Below, piece after piece: positions 33,039-35,717 of a stretch of DNA of 35,717 nucleotides. Source of the stretch: Treponema sp. GTDB lineage: Bacteria; Spirochaetota; Spirochaetia; Treponematales; Breznakiellaceae. The translations under genes and the position numbers were made by a program. The notes under the pieces are model-generated. The model did no database searches, was not told the DNA's origin, and was given only the letters and a program-made list of their open reading frames with translations. Position 1 is the first letter of the stretch. Every line of letters begins with the position of its first letter. The stretch spans positions 1 to 35,717 of the forward strand of contig JAITBL010000048.1 of assembly GCA_031283575.1 (NCBI GenBank), in the 5' to 3' direction.

Positions 33039-33578
33039 ATGGAACATTCGAGAGAAGGCGGCCGCAGAGACCGTGACCGTGACAGAAGGGAAGAAAAAGA
33101 CAAGGAATTTGTCGAAAAGCTCGTCAAGCTGAACCGTACCGCCAAGGTAGTCAAGGGCGGCCGGCGCTTTTCGTTTTCCGCCCTTACCGTGGTGGGGGAC
33201 CGTAAAGGCAGAGTGGGCTTTGGTTTTGGAAAGGCCAACGATGTCTCCGAAGCGATCCGCAAAAGCATCGACAAAGCCAAGCGGAATTTGATAAAGCTTC
33301 CCGTCAAGAACGGAACGATACCTCACGAAATCCAGGGGATTTTTAAGGCTTCCAAAGTGCATTTAAAACCCGCCTGTTCCGGTACCGGCATTATTGCCGG
33401 CGGTCCCGTGCGGGCGATCATGGAAGCGGGCGGCATTACCGACGTGCTTTCCAAGTCTATCGGCGCGTCCAGTCAGTATAATGTAGTTAAGGCCACCTTC
33501 AACGGGATAAGCCGCATGATGGACGCCAAAGCCCTTGCGCGGGCCCGGGGCAAATCGCTCGAGGAGCTCTGGGGGTAG
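33039..33578 (+). CDS. rpsE: 30S ribosomal protein S5
   Basis: A 179-residue protein that helps set decoding accuracy. A charged Arg/Asp/Glu-rich N-terminal tail ([16 protein letters not shown]) precedes the double-stranded RNA-binding domain with [19 protein letters not shown], then [20 protein letters not shown]. The spectinomycin-linked loop VKGGRR is wild type. The end is KSLEELWG. Confidence 0.97.
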   Translation: MEHSREGGRRDRDRDRREEKDKEFVEKLVKLNRTAKVVKGGRRFSFSALTVVGDRKGRVGFGFGKANDVSEAIRKSIDKAKRNLIKLPVKNGTIPHEIQGIFKASKVHLKPACSGTGIIAGGPVRAIMEAGGITDVLSKSIGASSQYNVVKATFNGISRMMDAKALARARGKSLEELWG

Positions 33579-33579
33579 T

Positions 33580-33783
33580 ATGGCAAAGCTTAAAATTACA
33601 CTGGTACGAAGTACGATTGCCTGCCTTCCCCGGCAGCGCGCTACGGTCCGTTGTTTGGGATTACGAAAGACAGGTTCCAGTACCGTTCAGGAAAATTCCC
33701 CGGCGATCAAGGGGATGATTCAAAAGGTCGCTCATCTGGTCAAGGTGGAAGAGGTAAACGCCCAGGGGGTACGGGATGCATGA
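33580..33783 (+). CDS. rpmD: 50S ribosomal protein L30
   Basis: A 67-residue protein; the track start (33535) lies in rpsE and ATG 33580, one base after the rpsE stop, gives the family start [50 protein letters not shown] matches L30. It is slightly longer than the usual ~60 residues. The last 8 bases overlap rplO. Confidence 0.94.
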   Translation: MAKLKITLVRSTIACLPRQRATVRCLGLRKTGSSTVQENSPAIKGMIQKVAHLVKVEEVNAQGVRDA

Positions 33784-34330
33784 ATTTGATTTACACGCCC
33801 CCGATGGCGCCAACAAAAAAAGAAAGATACTGGGCCGCGGCGCCGGTTCCGGGCGGGGCACCACTGCCGGCAAGGGAAACAAGGGCCAGCAGGCCCGTTC
33901 CGGCGGTAAAACCTATGTCGGTTTTGAAGGGGGCCAGATGCCCCTCTACCGCCGTATTGCCCAGCGGGGTTTTTCCAATTATCCCTTCAAAAAGGAATAT
34001 CAGGTTGTCAACCTTGTGGAAATCGAAAAACGCTATGAAAACGGCGAAACGGTTGACGCGGAAACCCTGGCTGCAAAGGGCGTTGCCAAAGGCCCTGTGC
34101 CGGTCAAAATACTCGGCGCGGGCGATCTTACCAGAAAGCTGAGTTTTAAGGTTGCGGCAATTTCCGCGTCGGCAAAGGAAAAAATCGAAAAAGCCGGCGG
34201 CAGTGTTGAAGCGCCTGCCGGAGGCGGCGGAACGCCCGCGCCGCGGGAAGGAAAGAAAGGCAAGCGGCAAAAACGCAAAGCGAAAGCGGTTGCGGCGGCA
34301 ATTGCCCGCGCCTCGGGGGTTAAGGAATAG
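33776..34330 (+). CDS. rplO: 50S ribosomal protein L15
   Basis: A 184-residue late-assembly protein. [25 protein letters not shown] is the glycine-rich N-terminal arm; [19 protein letters not shown] is diagnostic. Beyond the usual ~145 residues it carries a C-terminal Gly/Ala/Lys-rich tail of about 35 residues ([27 protein letters not shown] region), low-complexity and probably exposed. It overlaps rpmD and ends 3 bases before secY. Confidence 0.96.
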   Translation: MHEFDLHAPDGANKKRKILGRGAGSGRGTTAGKGNKGQQARSGGKTYVGFEGGQMPLYRRIAQRGFSNYPFKKEYQVVNLVEIEKRYENGETVDAETLAAKGVAKGPVPVKILGAGDLTRKLSFKVAAISASAKEKIEKAGGSVEAPAGGGGTPAPREGKKGKRQKRKAKAVAAAIARASGVKE

Positions 34331-34333
34331 CTC

Positions 34334-35665
34334 ATGGCAAATCCACTGGTCGGTATATTCAGGGTTAAGGAACTCAGGGAACGGATCTTCTATACGGTGC
34401 TCCTCCTCCTTGTTTTCCGTTTGGGGGCGGTGCTTCCCATTCCCGGGATCAATGTACAGGTTCTTACCAATTTCTTTCGTACCCAGCAGAATTCGGGAAG
34501 CGCCATTGTCGACTATCTGGACTTCTTTGCCGGCGGCGCTTTTTCCAACTTTTCGGTGTTTATGCTGGGGATCATGCCGTATATCTCCATGTCGATCATC
34601 ATGCAGCTGCTCCTCATTGTGTTTCCTTCCTTAAAAAAGCTTTCACAGGAAGAGGGCGGCCGCAAGAAAATCCAGAGCTATCAGCGGATAGGTACGGTGG
34701 CGGTCTGTATTATTCAGAGTTTTGCCGTTACCCAATATGCCCAGTACATCGCGCGGCAGACAGAGGACTTTTTTACGATCAGCAACTTCTATATGTTTGC
34801 GTCGATTGCCGTTCTGACGGTTACGACGGGGACCATGTTTCTGATGTGGCTGGGTGAACAGATTACGAGGCGGGGAATAGGAAACGGTATCAGTCTTCTT
34901 ATCTTTGCCGGTATTGTGGCGCGGCTTCCAACCGCGGTGTACGAGCTGGCGCAGCAGGTTGCCCGCGGCGAGCAGAACCCCGTGTTTGTAGCGGTTGTCT
35001 TTGTCATGTTTGTCGCTATCGTGGCCCTGGTGGTGTTTGAACAGCAGGGACAGCGAAAGATTTCGGTTCATTATGCCAAACGGGTTGTGGGCCGGCGCAT
35101 GTACGGGGCGCAAAACACCTACATTCCCTTCAAGATCAATCCTTCGGGGGTTATCCCGGTCATCTTTGCATCCTCCATCCTTACCTTTCCCTTGCAGATA
35201 GCCTCCACCGTCGGAGGGAACGTGGCCTGGCTGGGGGCGGTTTCCCGGGCCCTGGCCCCCCACGGGCTGCTTTACAATTCCCTCTATGTACTCCTCATCA
35301 TCTTTTTTGCCTATTTCTACACCCAGGTAAGCCTCAATCCCATTGAAATAGCCAAAAATATACGGGAGAACGGCGGTTCTATCCCGGGGATCCGTTCCGA
35401 GCGGATAGAGGAATATCTCACCAAGATACTGAACCGCATCGTGCTGCCCGGTTCCCTGTATTTGGCCCTGATTGCCGTTATTCCCACCATTATCCAGGGG
35501 ATATTCAAATTCCCCTCCTCGATTTCCTATTTGATGGGCGGGACAAGCCTCCTCATATTGGTAGGGGTCGATCTGGATACCATGAGTCAGGTTGAGGGGC
35601 TCTTGAAGATGCACCACCATGATGGTTTGACGCGAAAGGGCAGGCTCAGGGGAAGGAACCTGTAG
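34334..35665 (+). CDS. secY: Protein translocase subunit SecY
   Basis: A 443-residue channel subunit of the Sec translocon with about ten membrane helices. The plug and first helix region reads RIFYTVLLLLVFRLGAVLPIPGIN; YISMSIIMQLL, GEQITRRGIGNGISLLIF and the cytoplasmic C5 loop (PFKINPSGVIPVIFASS) and C6 loop (GGSIPGIRSERIEEYL) are all conserved. Complete at both ends. It stands after rplO as usual; adk, map and infA do not follow within the window. Confidence 0.98.
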   Translation: MANPLVGIFRVKELRERIFYTVLLLLVFRLGAVLPIPGINVQVLTNFFRTQQNSGSAIVDYLDFFAGGAFSNFSVFMLGIMPYISMSIIMQLLLIVFPSLKKLSQEEGGRKKIQSYQRIGTVAVCIIQSFAVTQYAQYIARQTEDFFTISNFYMFASIAVLTVTTGTMFLMWLGEQITRRGIGNGISLLIFAGIVARLPTAVYELAQQVARGEQNPVFVAVVFVMFVAIVALVVFEQQGQRKISVHYAKRVVGRRMYGAQNTYIPFKINPSGVIPVIFASSILTFPLQIASTVGGNVAWLGAVSRALAPHGLLYNSLYVLLIIFFAYFYTQVSLNPIEIAKNIRENGGSIPGIRSERIEEYLTKILNRIVLPGSLYLALIAVIPTIIQGIFKFPSSISYLMGGTSLLILVGVDLDTMSQVEGLLKMHHHDGLTRKGRLRGRNL

Positions 35666-35669
35666 CGAG

Positions 35670-35698
35670 TTGACCATTTACCGAAAATTTTGTTTAAT
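35670..35698 (+). promoter_or_regulatory. Sigma-70 promoter after secY
   Basis: TTGACC (35670-35675), 17-base spacer, TTTAAT (35693-35698): 5 of 6 matches in each box. It starts 5 bases after the secY stop and would drive the next genes (rpmJ, rpsM, rpsK, rpoA and rplQ by analogy) outside the window. Confidence 0.7.
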
Positions 35699-35717
35699 AG
35701 GGGTTCGGTTCCGGATT

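Overview
This window looks like a chromosomal segment from a spirochaete of the Treponema / termite-gut Breznakiellaceae group. Three things suggest this. The str-S10-spc ribosomal cluster has the treponemal order rpsL-rpsG-tuf-rpsJ with no fusA between rpsG and tuf. A carD-ispD-ispF block is present. A complete catechol meta-cleavage cluster sits beside them; from memory, such genes have been reported in the termite-gut spirochaete Treponema primitia. The species cannot be fixed from sequence alone. Coding density is high and the DNA looks moderately GC-rich. I saw no tRNA, rRNA, CRISPR array or insertion sequence.

Layout. (1) Positions 1-1730: a long inverted repeat, a near-ideal sigma-70 promoter overlapped by a perfect 12-bp dyad, a small ORF that may be leaderless, and two convergent lipoprotein genes separated by a bidirectional terminator. 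(2) 1733-4175, minus strand: carD, ispD, ispF and nth. ispD and ispF lie in the same frame, split only by a TGA, next to a 27-bp tandem repeat that encodes the ispD tail. (3) 4218-11310: a SorC-type regulator divergent from a glucitol-family PTS operon (gutM, EIIC, EIIBC, EIIA, a SAF-domain oxidoreductase, Enzyme I, HPr). Import and the whole phosphorelay are encoded together, but the dehydrogenase is not the usual sorbitol-6-phosphate enzyme, so the substrate is open. (4) 11307-12932, minus: a ROK-like regulator without the ROK zinc motif, and an unrecognised protein.

(5) 13047-17902, minus: a catechol meta-cleavage operon with hydrolase, hydratase, acylating acetaldehyde dehydrogenase, hydroxyoxovalerate aldolase, a XylT-type ferredoxin and catechol 2,3-dioxygenase. 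Together these should take catechol or an alkylcatechol plus O2 to pyruvate, a carboxylate and an acyl-CoA. The O2-dependent first step is remarkable for a spirochaete lineage regarded as anaerobic. A shared ATTAGTAAT element sits just downstream of the predicted start of transcription and again inside a 23-bp dyad between the two halves of the operon. (6) 18274-22321, minus: split transketolase, galE and an M20 dipeptidase, closely packed.

(7) 22678-35665, plus: rpsL, rpsG, tuf, rpsJ, rplC, rplD, rplW, rplB, rpsS, rplV, rpsC, rplP, rpmC, rpsQ, rplN, rplX, rplE, rpsN, rpsH, rplF, rplR, rpsE, rpmD, rplO, secY, then a good promoter at the window edge. Inside this normally compact cluster lie unusual elements: a 25-bp tandem hairpin repeat that begins in the rplB stop codon, TTCC-GGAA hairpins at two other sites, and a 9-bp stem-loop after tuf.

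Start sites were moved from the ORF track where a Shine-Dalgarno site or family length called for it; this is stated for each gene. All family assignments come from reading the translated proteins, not from searches.
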